From Pseudomonadota bacterium (GTDB lineage: Bacteria; Pseudomonadota; Gammaproteobacteria; Burkholderiales; Burkholderiaceae_D), in the NCBI GenBank assembly GCA_023391395.1, contig JAEWBA010000128.1, forward strand, positions 1 to 5,937: 5,937 bases of DNA. The letters are read 5' to 3'. The notes beneath the pieces were generated by a model. That model was not told the DNA's origin. It was given only the letters and a program-made list of their open reading frames with translations, and searched no databases. Each line of letters starts with the position of its first letter. Positions within the stretch are counted from its first letter, which is position 1. This document shows positions 1 through 5,137 of the stretch, piece after piece. The translations under genes and the position numbers were made by a program.

Positions 1-95
1 GAATGCGCCCAAGCTGACGAGCCCAGAGCACAGGCAAGCGTCAATGCGGCAAGGCGTGCGAGGGAGGCGCGGGGGACTATTGTTTTTTTGCTCAT
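1..95 (-). CDS. N-terminus of an exported protein (partial, runs off left edge)
   Basis: Only the first 31 codons are present. They read as a classical Sec signal peptide: a basic n-region (Lys3, Lys4, Arg9, Arg14), a hydrophobic core at about residues 15-25 rich in Ala and Leu, and an Ala-Trp-Ala (28-30) site for signal peptidase I, with His31 as the likely first mature residue. Cys22 is preceded by Thr-Leu-Ala, which is a poor lipobox, so a lipoprotein is less likely. The start is fixed by AGGAGG at 103-108, seven bases before the ATG at 93-95. The mature protein lies outside the window, so its function cannot be named; it is expected in the periplasm, outer membrane or medium. A candidate promoter lies far upstream at 357-385. 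Confidence 0.78.
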   Translation of the reverse strand, partial: MSKKTIVPRASLARLAALTLACALGSSAWAH

Positions 96-153
96 CGGCT
101 TTCCTCCTGTTGATACGATATGCCTGCGCATTTTAAGCGTGGGTCCACACTTG

Positions 154-203
154 CTGCACTGGCCCGGCCTGTACCGTGAAGTGCAGGCCGTACCACCTGG
201 GCC
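154..203 (-). other. Leader segment with mutually exclusive stems
   Basis: Two perfect seven-base inverted repeats overlap here: CTGCACT (154-160) with AGTGCAG (180-186), and CGGCCTG (165-171) with CAGGCCG (184-190). They share bases 184-186, so only one can form at a time. GGCCC (161-165) can also pair with GGGCC (199-203). The segment lies about 60-110 bases before the start codon of the exported-protein gene, in what would be its leader. This resembles a switchable leader, but GC-rich DNA gives such pairings by chance. No known riboswitch class was recognised. Confidence 0.22.
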
Positions 204-356
204 GAGACAAAGGGAGGTTCCGGGGTCAGGCCGACGACATCCTCATGCCGCCCTCGGGGACGAACTTGCGAATTTGCTCAGCCCGGGATCAAGGCAAGAA
301 CCACCACCATAAGTGAGGGTGCAGGACCCGCTCCCGATTAGCCGCAGCAAGCCGAC

Positions 357-385
357 TGTAAAGCTTCCCACAGTGGGCAAGTCAA
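357..385 (-). promoter_or_regulatory. Candidate sigma70 promoter with a dyad in the spacer
   Basis: On the minus strand TTGACT (385-380) matches the -35 consensus at five of six positions. Downstream are TTTACA (362-357, 17-base spacer, three of six) or TACAGT (360-355, 19-base spacer, four of six). The spacer holds a dyad, CCCAC-A-GTGGG (367-377), widened by CTT/AAG with one bulged base, which could be a repressor or activator site. If used, it would transcribe the exported-protein gene with a leader of about 250 bases. The -10 match is weak, so this is tentative. Confidence 0.3.
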
Positions 386-402
386 GCGTTTTTTGGGAGG
401 TC

Positions 403-488
403 CCGGAAAACCGGACAATGGGCGCTGCGACAGCGCCGTTGCGGAAGACGAAATCTGCCGAGCCAGGCCCGGTTCATGCATGGCTCGG
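403..488 (+). other. Three-hairpin leader ahead of the proline-rich gene
   Basis: Three inverted repeats follow one another: CCGG-AAAA-CCGG (403-414), GGCGCTG-CGA-CAGCGCC (421-437), and an eight-base perfect stem CCGAGCCA (458-465) with TGGCTCGG (481-488) around a 15-base loop. The last one ends four bases before the GGAGG ribosome binding site at 493-497. None is followed by a T tract, so they are not intrinsic terminators. They could shape translation or mRNA stability of the gene starting at 506. No plus-strand promoter was convincing in 96-400. Confidence 0.35.
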
Positions 489-505
489 ACCTGGAGGATA
501 GACCC

Positions 506-736
506 ATGAAGCCATTTGCCACCCCCATCCATGCCCAGAAGCCGCCGGACGCGCCGCCGGAAATCCCGGTCGTGCCACCGCCGCAACCAGAAACCGAGCC
601 GGCATACCGGCCCGGCCCCGAGATCCCCGAGCCGCCATCCGACCCGGCCATTCCGCCCGGACCTGAGGGGCCGGAAATCGTGCCGGATCCGGGGCCAACT
701 GAAATTCCCCCGCCGGAGCATGCGCGCGCCCCGTGA
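506..736 (+). CDS. Small acidic proline-rich protein of unknown function
   Basis: A 76-residue protein starts at ATG 506, eight bases after GGAGG (493-497). An in-frame ATG at 476 lies in a hairpin loop and lacks a good binding site, so it was not chosen. By count 29 of 76 residues are proline and 12 are Asp or Glu, against four Lys or Arg; there is no Cys or Trp. Glu-Ile-Pro or Glu-Ile-Val-Pro recurs at residues 19, 39, 57 and 66, giving a degenerate repeat of 9-20 residues. There is no signal peptide, membrane segment or catalytic motif, and the chain should be extended and unfolded. The clear binding site favours a real gene, but low-complexity GC-rich sequence can mimic coding potential. 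It converges on the SRPBCC gene. I do not know its function. Confidence 0.6.
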   Translation: MKPFATPIHAQKPPDAPPEIPVVPPPQPETEPAYRPGPEIPEPPSDPAIPPGPEGPEIVPDPGPTEIPPPEHARAP

Positions 737-767
737 AAGTCCGGCATTCCGCTATGAGGCAGGAGCG

Positions 768-800
768 AAAAAACGGGCACCGTGCATGCGCACGGTGCCC
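768..800 (-). terminator. Rho-independent terminator of the SRPBCC gene
   Basis: A perfect 11-base stem, GGGCACCGTGC (775-785) with GCACGGTGCCC (790-800), closes on a four-base loop. On the minus strand it is followed after one base by six T residues (773-768). It starts 19 bases beyond the stop codon of the minus-strand gene. On the plus strand no T tract follows the stem, so it should not end the proline-rich gene's transcript efficiently. Confidence 0.9.
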
Positions 801-819
801 GCATGGACAGCGGGATGCC

Positions 820-1293
820 TTATGTACGAGGCTGCTGCTGGCCCTGTTGCACGTTACCCCGCCAGGCGCCGGTTTCGTGCCCGCGCGTTTCGATGAACTC
901 CTTGAAGCGTTCCAGATCGCCCTCGACCCGGCGCGAAAGGACACCAATGGCATCACCGACCTTTTCCGTCATGCTTTCGGTCTCGTAATCCATCTGCACC
1001 ATGATGCGGGTGGTGTCGTCGCTGATGCGATGGAAGGTCACGACGCCGGCATTCGGGGTGCCGCCCATGCTGCGCCAGGCAATGCGCTGGTCGGGAATCT
1101 GTTCGGTGATTTGAGCATCCCATTCCTTTTCCTTGCCGGCCACTTCGGCGCGCCAATGCAGGTGGGTGTCGTCCAGCTGCCGCACCTCCTTGACCCCTTC
1201 CATGAACTTCGGAAAATCTTCAAACTGGGTCCATTGGTTGTAGGCGGTGCTGACGGGAGTTTGCACTTCAATCGACTTTTCTACGGTAGACAT
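820..1293 (-). CDS. SRPBCC family protein (polyketide cyclase/dehydrase-like)
   Basis: A 157-residue soluble protein with the START/Bet v1-like helix-grip pattern. The N-terminal strand (residues 3-12, with alternating Val/Ile and the 'PV..AYNQWTQFEDFPKFM' type segment at about 13-31) is typical of the Polyketide_cyc/COG5637-type group. A series of beta strands follows (about 35-105, including 'WDAQITEQIPDQRIAW'), then a long C-terminal helix (about 107-138). These folds enclose a hydrophobic cavity for lipids or other ligands; no ligand or catalytic residue can be named here. The last 17 or so residues form a Gln-rich hydrophilic tail. The start is supported by GGAGGT (1298-1303), four bases before the ATG. 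It is divergent from the PHA synthase gene, with a shared control region. A role in lipid or PHA metabolism is only an inference from that position. Confidence 0.88.
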   Translation of the reverse strand: MSTVEKSIEVQTPVSTAYNQWTQFEDFPKFMEGVKEVRQLDDTHLHWRAEVAGKEKEWDAQITEQIPDQRIAWRSMGGTPNAGVVTFHRISDDTTRIMVQMDYETESMTEKVGDAIGVLSRRVEGDLERFKEFIETRGHETGAWRGNVQQGQQQPRT

Positions 1294-1428
1294 ATTTACC
1301 TCCGGTAAGAGTGGTTGGCGGCAAGCGCCGTACAGCGCTCCGTCGGAAACCGGTAGACCGTGGCCGCGTGATTAAGTTTGTAGAAAAACCATCTAATCGC
1401 TGTATGCGAAAGTGCCCGCTCTCTGCGC

Positions 1429-1442
1429 TTGATCCATATCAA
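1429..1442. promoter_or_regulatory. FNR/ANR-type box in the divergent phaC-SRPBCC region
   Basis: TTGATCCATATCAA is an exact match to the FNR/ANR/DNR consensus TTGAT-N4-ATCAA, recognised by the oxygen-sensing CRP/FNR family. Its centre lies at 1435.5, about 60 bases before the synthase start codon. A further TTGAT half-site stands at 1460-1464. For the minus-strand gene a CATACA element (1406-1401) would place the box at exactly -41.5, the usual class II distance, though this -10 matches only three of six positions. The regulator itself is not in the window. Confidence 0.72.
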
Positions 1443-1460
1443 TTTTTTACGCCAAGTAAT

Positions 1461-1469
1461 TGATAACCT
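1461..1469 (+). promoter_or_regulatory. Candidate extended -10 of the phaC promoter
   Basis: TGATAACCT fits an extended -10 (TG, one base, then TAACCT, which keeps the most conserved first, second and last positions). It would start transcription near 1476 and put the centre of the FNR/ANR box at about -40.5, within one base of the class II position. The resulting leader is about 20 bases and contains the GGGAG binding site. No separate -35 element is seen, as is usual for activator-dependent promoters. Confidence 0.4.
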
Positions 1470-1495
1470 GTTGAAAATTCCCTCGGGAGATTGTG

Positions 1496-3283
1496 ATGAA
1501 CGATCCCAAGCCTTTCCCCATGGATGCCGAGCGGCTGGCCAGCGGCTGGCTGGGTTTGTTCAGTCACGACGATACGGGAACGGAACGCTCCAACCTGGAC
1601 CGCATGCTGAACGCCCGCATCGGCCGCATGAGCGCCTATATCTCGCCGGCCTCGCTGTGGCTGGCCTATGTCGACTGGATCATCCACCTGCAGCTATCTC
1701 CCTCCAAACAGGAGGAATTGCTGGTCGATGCCTGGCGCAAGTTCGCCCGCTGGAACGAATACCGCCTCTGCCTCGTCAATGGCCGCGCTCCGGAAGGCAG
1801 CGAATGCGTGGTGCCGCTTCCCCAGGACAAGCGCTTCGCGGAAGACGAATGGCGGGAGTGGCCTTACAACCTGATCTCGCAGGGCTTCCTGCTGGCGCAG
1901 CAATGGTGGCATCGCGCCAGTACCGGCGTGACCGGCGTGACCCGTCACCATGAGGACGTGGTGACATTCATGGCGCGCCAGGTGCTAGACATGCTGTCGC
2001 CCTCGAATTTCGTGCTCACCAATCCTGTGGTACAGCGCGAGACCTTGCGTAACGGTGGCGCAAACTTCGCGCGCGGCGCAAGGAATGCCCTGGATGACTG
2101 GAAACGCAGCATCCTGGGCGGCGTCCCCAAGGGCCAGGACGGCTTCACGCTGGGCGAAAATCTCGCCGCCACGCCGGGCAAAGTGGTGTTTCGCAACCGC
2201 CTGATCGAGCTGATCCAGTACTCGCCTGCCACGCCGACGGTGCATGCCACGCCGCTTCTGATCGTGCCGGCGTGGATCATGAAGTACTACATCCTCGACC
2301 TGTCGCCGCACAACTCCCTGGCCAGGTACCTGGTCGAACACGGCTACACGGTATTCATGATTTCGTGGAAGAACCCCGACGCCAGCGACCGCGACATATC
2401 GATGGAGGATTACCGCAGGCTCGGCGTGATGGCCGCCATCGACCAGGCGCTTGCCATCACGGGAGAGCGCCAGCTCAACGCGGTCGGCTATTGCATTGGC
2501 GGCACGCTGCTCGCGATTGCCGCCGCCGCCATGGCGCGCGACGGCGATGAGCGCCTGGCCAGCATGACGATGTTTGCCTCGCAGGTGGACTTCGAGGAAC
2601 CGGGCGAACTCTCCCTGTTCATCGATGAAAGCCAGATCGCCCTACTGGATGCCGTGATGTGGGAACAGGGTTATCTCGACACGCGGCAGATGGCCGGAGC
2701 TTTCCACCTGCTGCGCTCGTACGACCTGATCTGGTCGCGCCGCCTGCGCCACTACCTGCTCGGCCTGCCGGAGCGCCAAAGCGATCTGATGGCATGGAAT
2801 GCCGACGCGACACGCATGCCTTATCGCATGCATACGGAGTACCTGCGCCAGCTCTTCCTAGAGAACGGCCTGGCCGAAGGCCGCTACAAGGTGGATGGGC
2901 AGCCGATCGCATTGACCGACATCCGCATACCGATCTTCTCGGTGGCGACCTTGGCGGACCATGTCGCGCCCTGGCGTTCGGTGTACAAGATCCAGCTGCT
3001 CACCGATACCGAAGTGACTTTTCTGCTCACCGCGGGCGGCCACAACGCTGGAGTCGTCTCGCCGCCCGGCCATCCCCGCCGCAGCTATCAGGTCGCCACC
3101 CGCAACCATCACGATCCCTATATGGATGACGCGGAGTGGCATGCCATCACGCCGCACCACGAAGGCTCGTGGTGGCCGACATGGGAGCGCTGGCTGGCAG
3201 CGCGCTCGGGCCGGGAGGTCAAACCACCGCGCATGGGCAAGGCCTTGTGCGAAGCGCCCGGTACCTATGTAATGCAGCCCTGA
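1496..3283 (+). CDS. phaC: Poly(3-hydroxyalkanoate) synthase, class I-like
   Basis: The 595-residue enzyme polymerises (R)-3-hydroxyacyl-CoA into polyester granules in the cytoplasm, releasing CoA. Domains in order: a PHBC_N-type segment (about 33-79, ending in the 'DWIIHL..SP.K' pattern), the PhaC_N region (about 112-280), and an alpha/beta-hydrolase core. The nucleophile is Cys333 in the lipase-like box Gly-Tyr-Cys-Ile-Gly-Gly (331-336); the triad is completed by Asp488 and His516 (in Gly-Gly-His-Asn-Ala-Gly). The family motif 'WNADATRMP' is at about 434-442. ATG 1496 is preferred to the adjacent GTG 1493 because GGGAG (1485-1489) lies six bases before it. Length agrees with class I single-subunit enzymes. 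The PHBC_N domain, the 'GGHNAG' motif and the lack of phaA, phaB or phaR neighbours suggest a second, stand-alone synthase; that part is inference. Substrate chain length cannot be read from sequence. Confidence 0.95.
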   Translation: MNDPKPFPMDAERLASGWLGLFSHDDTGTERSNLDRMLNARIGRMSAYISPASLWLAYVDWIIHLQLSPSKQEELLVDAWRKFARWNEYRLCLVNGRAPEGSECVVPLPQDKRFAEDEWREWPYNLISQGFLLAQQWWHRASTGVTGVTRHHEDVVTFMARQVLDMLSPSNFVLTNPVVQRETLRNGGANFARGARNALDDWKRSILGGVPKGQDGFTLGENLAATPGKVVFRNRLIELIQYSPATPTVHATPLLIVPAWIMKYYILDLSPHNSLARYLVEHGYTVFMISWKNPDASDRDISMEDYRRLGVMAAIDQALAITGERQLNAVGYCIGGTLLAIAAAAMARDGDERLASMTMFASQVDFEEPGELSLFIDESQIALLDAVMWEQGYLDTRQMAGAFHLLRSYDLIWSRRLRHYLLGLPERQSDLMAWNADATRMPYRMHTEYLRQLFLENGLAEGRYKVDGQPIALTDIRIPIFSVATLADHVAPWRSVYKIQLLTDTEVTFLLTAGGHNAGVVSPPGHPRRSYQVATRNHHDPYMDDAEWHAITPHHEGSWWPTWERWLAARSGREVKPPRMGKALCEAPGTYVMQP

Positions 3284-3415
3284 GTTTCCTCCTCGGCTCA
3301 CGAGAGGCATGGCGCCCCCCTGCCTCGATCATCGTCAGGCCGGGCCGGGTTACCTCGAAAGCGTGCGGCTGGCGCCGGCTGCGCGGTCAGAGCAAGAGAT
3401 ACAGGGAGAAGCCTC

Positions 3416-3790
3416 ATGAATCGCGAGATACTCGACGAAGAACATATCCATCCCGCCGTGCGCACCTTTGTCGTCAACAATCACGCCGACATCGTGCGCG
3501 AGGTGAAGGCCGAAATCGCCGCGCATCCGGTGGTGGTGGTCGGCATGGCGCAGAACCCTTTCCCGCGCAAGGCATGCCGGGCTCTGGATGCCGCCGGCAT
3601 CTCTTACAAATACCTGGAATACGGCAGCTACCTCAGCGGCTGGCGCCGCCGTACCGCGCTCAAGATGTGGACTGGCTGGCCGACGCTACCGATGGTGTTC
3701 GTGAATGGCGTGCTGGTGGGCGGGGCGAACGATCTGCACAAGCTGATCGTCAGCGGCGAGCTGGAGCGGATGCTGGGGCGCGCAAGGTAG
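3416..3790 (+). CDS. Glutaredoxin-fold protein lacking the active-site cysteines
   Basis: This 124-residue soluble protein has an N-terminal extension of about 35 residues and then a glutaredoxin domain (about 36-121). Aligned by eye with CGFS monothiol glutaredoxins, strand 1 is 'HPVVVVGMA' (37-45); the active-site position, normally CPYC or CGFS, reads Asn47-Pro-Phe-Pro50. The glutathione-site landmarks remain: Trp88-Pro-Thr-Leu-Pro92 (the cis-proline TVP-type motif) and Gly102-Gly103-Ala-Asn-Asp106. The only cysteine, Cys54, sits in the following helix and is not at the catalytic position. Ordinary dithiol or monothiol chemistry is therefore unlikely; glutathione binding, a structural role or a partner-binding role is possible. 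AGGGAG (3403-3408) lies seven bases before the ATG. It is 132 bases downstream of phaC with no clear terminator between, so cotranscription is possible. Confidence 0.85.
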   Translation: MNREILDEEHIHPAVRTFVVNNHADIVREVKAEIAAHPVVVVGMAQNPFPRKACRALDAAGISYKYLEYGSYLSGWRRRTALKMWTGWPTLPMVFVNGVLVGGANDLHKLIVSGELERMLGRAR

Positions 3791-3887
3791 TGGGCCACCC
3801 GCCGTTGGGCGGGCACTGAGTGCGGATGGCGGCGGGCCCTCCTCCAACGGCTATTTGCGGTACAGCCTCAGCTGAGAGAAAAGCCCG

Positions 3888-3917
3888 GCACTACAGCGGC
3901 CCGCACTACAGCGAACG
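3888..3917 (-). repeat. Short tandem repeat duplicating the stop codon region
   Basis: GCACTACAGCG occurs at 3888-3898 and 3903-3913, a 15-base period. The second copy contains the TAG of the acyl-CoA dehydrogenase gene, and the first puts another in-frame TAG five codons downstream. The repeat looks like a small local duplication at the 3' end of the gene. Confidence 0.55.
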
Positions 3918-5045
3918 CGCGATGATTTCCTTCATGATTTCGTTGGCGCCGCCGTAGATGCGCTGCACGCGCGCATCGGCATACATCTGGGCGATCGGAT
4001 ACTCCAGCATGTAGCCGTAGCCGCCGAAGAGCTGCAGGCAATCGTCCACCACCTTGCACTGCAAATCGGTGATCCAGCATTTCGCCATCGAAGCCAGCAC
4101 GGTGTCCATGCGGCCTTCCATCAGATCGACGATGCAGCGGTCGATGAAGGTGCGCGCCACCGTCGCTTCGATCTTCACCTGCGCCAGCACGAAGCGCGTG
4201 TTTTGCATTTCGATCAGCGCCTGCCCGAAGGCCTTGCGCTGACGCGCATGATCGACGGTGAGCTGCAGGGCGCGTTCGATCGCGGCCACGCCGGCGACGC
4301 CGACGATGACGCGCTCGTAGGGCAACTCGGTCATCAACTGGGCAAAGCCCTGCCCTTCCACGCCGCCCAGCACATTGGCCAGCGGCACGCGCGCATTGTC
4401 GAAAAACAGTTCGCAGGTGTCCTGCCCCTTCTGTCCGAGCTTCTCGAGAATGCGCCCGACACGAAAGCCCGGGCAATCCCGGGTTTCCAGAAGCATGAGC
4501 GAGATACCCTTGGCGCCGGCGGCGGGATCGGTCTTGGCGACCACGAGGATCAGGTCGGCCAGGTAGCCGTTGGAAATGAAGGTCTTGGAGCCGTTCAGCA
4601 GGTAGGCGTCGCCATCCCTCGTTGCGGTGGTGCGTATGCCCTTCAGGTCGGAACCCGCTCCCGGCTCGGACATGGCGATGGCGGCCACCATCTCGCCGCT
4701 GGCGAGTTTCGGCAGGTATTTCGCCTTTTGCTCTTCGGTGCCCTGGTTGAGCAGGTAGTGCGCGACGATGGCGTGCACATGAATGCCGAAGGCGGTATCG
4801 CCGGCAAGGCCGAGTTCCTCGAACACCACGCATTGGTACGCGAAGCTGCCGCCTGATCCGCCGTAGGTTTCCGGAATATCGGCCAGCAGCATGCCCAGTT
4901 CGCCGGCCTTATGCCACAGCTCGCGGTCGACATGCTGCTGCTTGCGCCAGCGATCCTGGTGCGGCGTGACTTCGGCTTCGATGAAGCGGCGCACCGCATC
5001 ACGGAAGGATTCCAGCTCGGCGTTCATCCAGGGCGAAATGCTCAT
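3906..5045 (-). CDS. Acyl-CoA dehydrogenase, LCAD-like
   Basis: The 379-residue flavoenzyme is predicted to introduce the alpha,beta double bond of acyl-CoA thioesters in fatty acid or branched acyl-CoA oxidation, passing electrons from FAD to electron-transfer flavoprotein. The N-terminal helical domain spans about 1-120, the middle beta domain about 121-230 with the FAD-contacting 'AMSEPGAGSD' (124-133) and 'GSKTFISNG' (152-160), and the C-terminal helical domain about 231-379 with 'RKAFGQ' (270-275) and 'QLFGGYGYM' (338-346). The MCAD-type catalytic Glu of 'YEG' is Gly365 here ('IYGGANEIMKE'), while Glu244 in 'LPYERVIVG' occupies the helix-G position used by long-chain and isovaleryl-CoA dehydrogenases. 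The start is set by AGGAG (5051-5055), five bases before the ATG. The gene lies 92 bases downstream of gdhA, in the same direction, beyond the gdhA terminator. Acyl chain preference is not certain. Confidence 0.93.
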   Translation of the reverse strand: MSISPWMNAELESFRDAVRRFIEAEVTPHQDRWRKQQHVDRELWHKAGELGMLLADIPETYGGSGGSFAYQCVVFEELGLAGDTAFGIHVHAIVAHYLLNQGTEEQKAKYLPKLASGEMVAAIAMSEPGAGSDLKGIRTTATRDGDAYLLNGSKTFISNGYLADLILVVAKTDPAAGAKGISLMLLETRDCPGFRVGRILEKLGQKGQDTCELFFDNARVPLANVLGGVEGQGFAQLMTELPYERVIVGVAGVAAIERALQLTVDHARQRKAFGQALIEMQNTRFVLAQVKIEATVARTFIDRCIVDLMEGRMDTVLASMAKCWITDLQCKVVDDCLQLFGGYGYMLEYPIAQMYADARVQRIYGGANEIMKEIIARSL

Positions 5046-5070
5046 GCCTGCTCCTTTTCAGTCGGGATGC

Positions 5071-5086
5071 GCGGCGCCTGCGCCGC
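5071..5086 (-). other. GC-rich hairpin in the acyl-CoA dehydrogenase leader
   Basis: GCGGCG (5071-5076) and CGCCGC (5081-5086) form a six-base stem, or seven bases with a minimal two-base loop. On the minus strand it directly follows the T tract of the gdhA terminator and ends 16 bases before the AGGAG of the dehydrogenase gene. It is not itself followed by a T tract, so it is more likely to affect stability or translation of the downstream message than to end transcription. Confidence 0.4.
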
Positions 5087-5115
5087 AAAAAAAAGCCGGG
5101 GCTCCAGGCCCCGGC
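5087..5115 (-). terminator. Rho-independent terminator of gdhA
   Basis: GCCGGGGC (5095-5102) and GCCCCGGC (5108-5115) form a perfect eight-base stem with a five-base loop. On the minus strand this is followed at once by eight T residues (5094-5087). It begins 22 bases after the gdhA stop codon. It separates gdhA from the dehydrogenase gene, which has only about 40 bases left downstream of the T tract for any promoter of its own. Confidence 0.9.
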
Positions 5116-5137
5116 GTCGGGATCGTCAGAGATTAGA

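Noticed and set aside
110..123. Possible FNR-like site TTGATACGATATGC near the exported-protein start
   Set aside because: Only the left half-site matches; the right half does not resemble ATCAA.
88..312. Plus-strand open frame of 74 codons in the left non-coding stretch
   Set aside because: It overlaps the signal-peptide start and binding site of the minus-strand gene, has no ribosome binding site of its own and encodes no recognisable motif.
338..956. Several overlapping minus-strand open frames across the proline-rich gene
   Set aside because: They are mirror frames of a GC-rich low-complexity gene and have Gly/Arg/Ser-rich products. None has a better start than the plus-strand frame with its GGAGG site.
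733..1308. Plus-strand open frame of 191 codons opposite the SRPBCC gene
   Set aside because: It is the antisense shadow of a gene with clear fold features, start site and terminator, and it runs through the hairpin at 775-800.
3304..3326. Hairpin GAGGCA/TGCCTC after phaC as a terminator
   Set aside because: The stem is six bases with an 11-base loop and no T tract follows, so it does not support termination.
3798..3813. Hairpin CCCGCC-GTTG-GGCGGG in the convergent gap
   Set aside because: No T tract follows on either strand, so it is not a canonical intrinsic terminator, although it may slow polymerase in the convergent gap.
3867..3876. Ten-base palindrome CTCAGCTGAG
   Set aside because: It is short, stands alone in a convergent gap away from any promoter, and is readily expected by chance.
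3868..4833. Minus-strand open frame of 321 codons inside the acyl-CoA dehydrogenase region
   Set aside because: It is out of frame with the conserved enzyme and its product is Arg/Gly-rich without family motifs.
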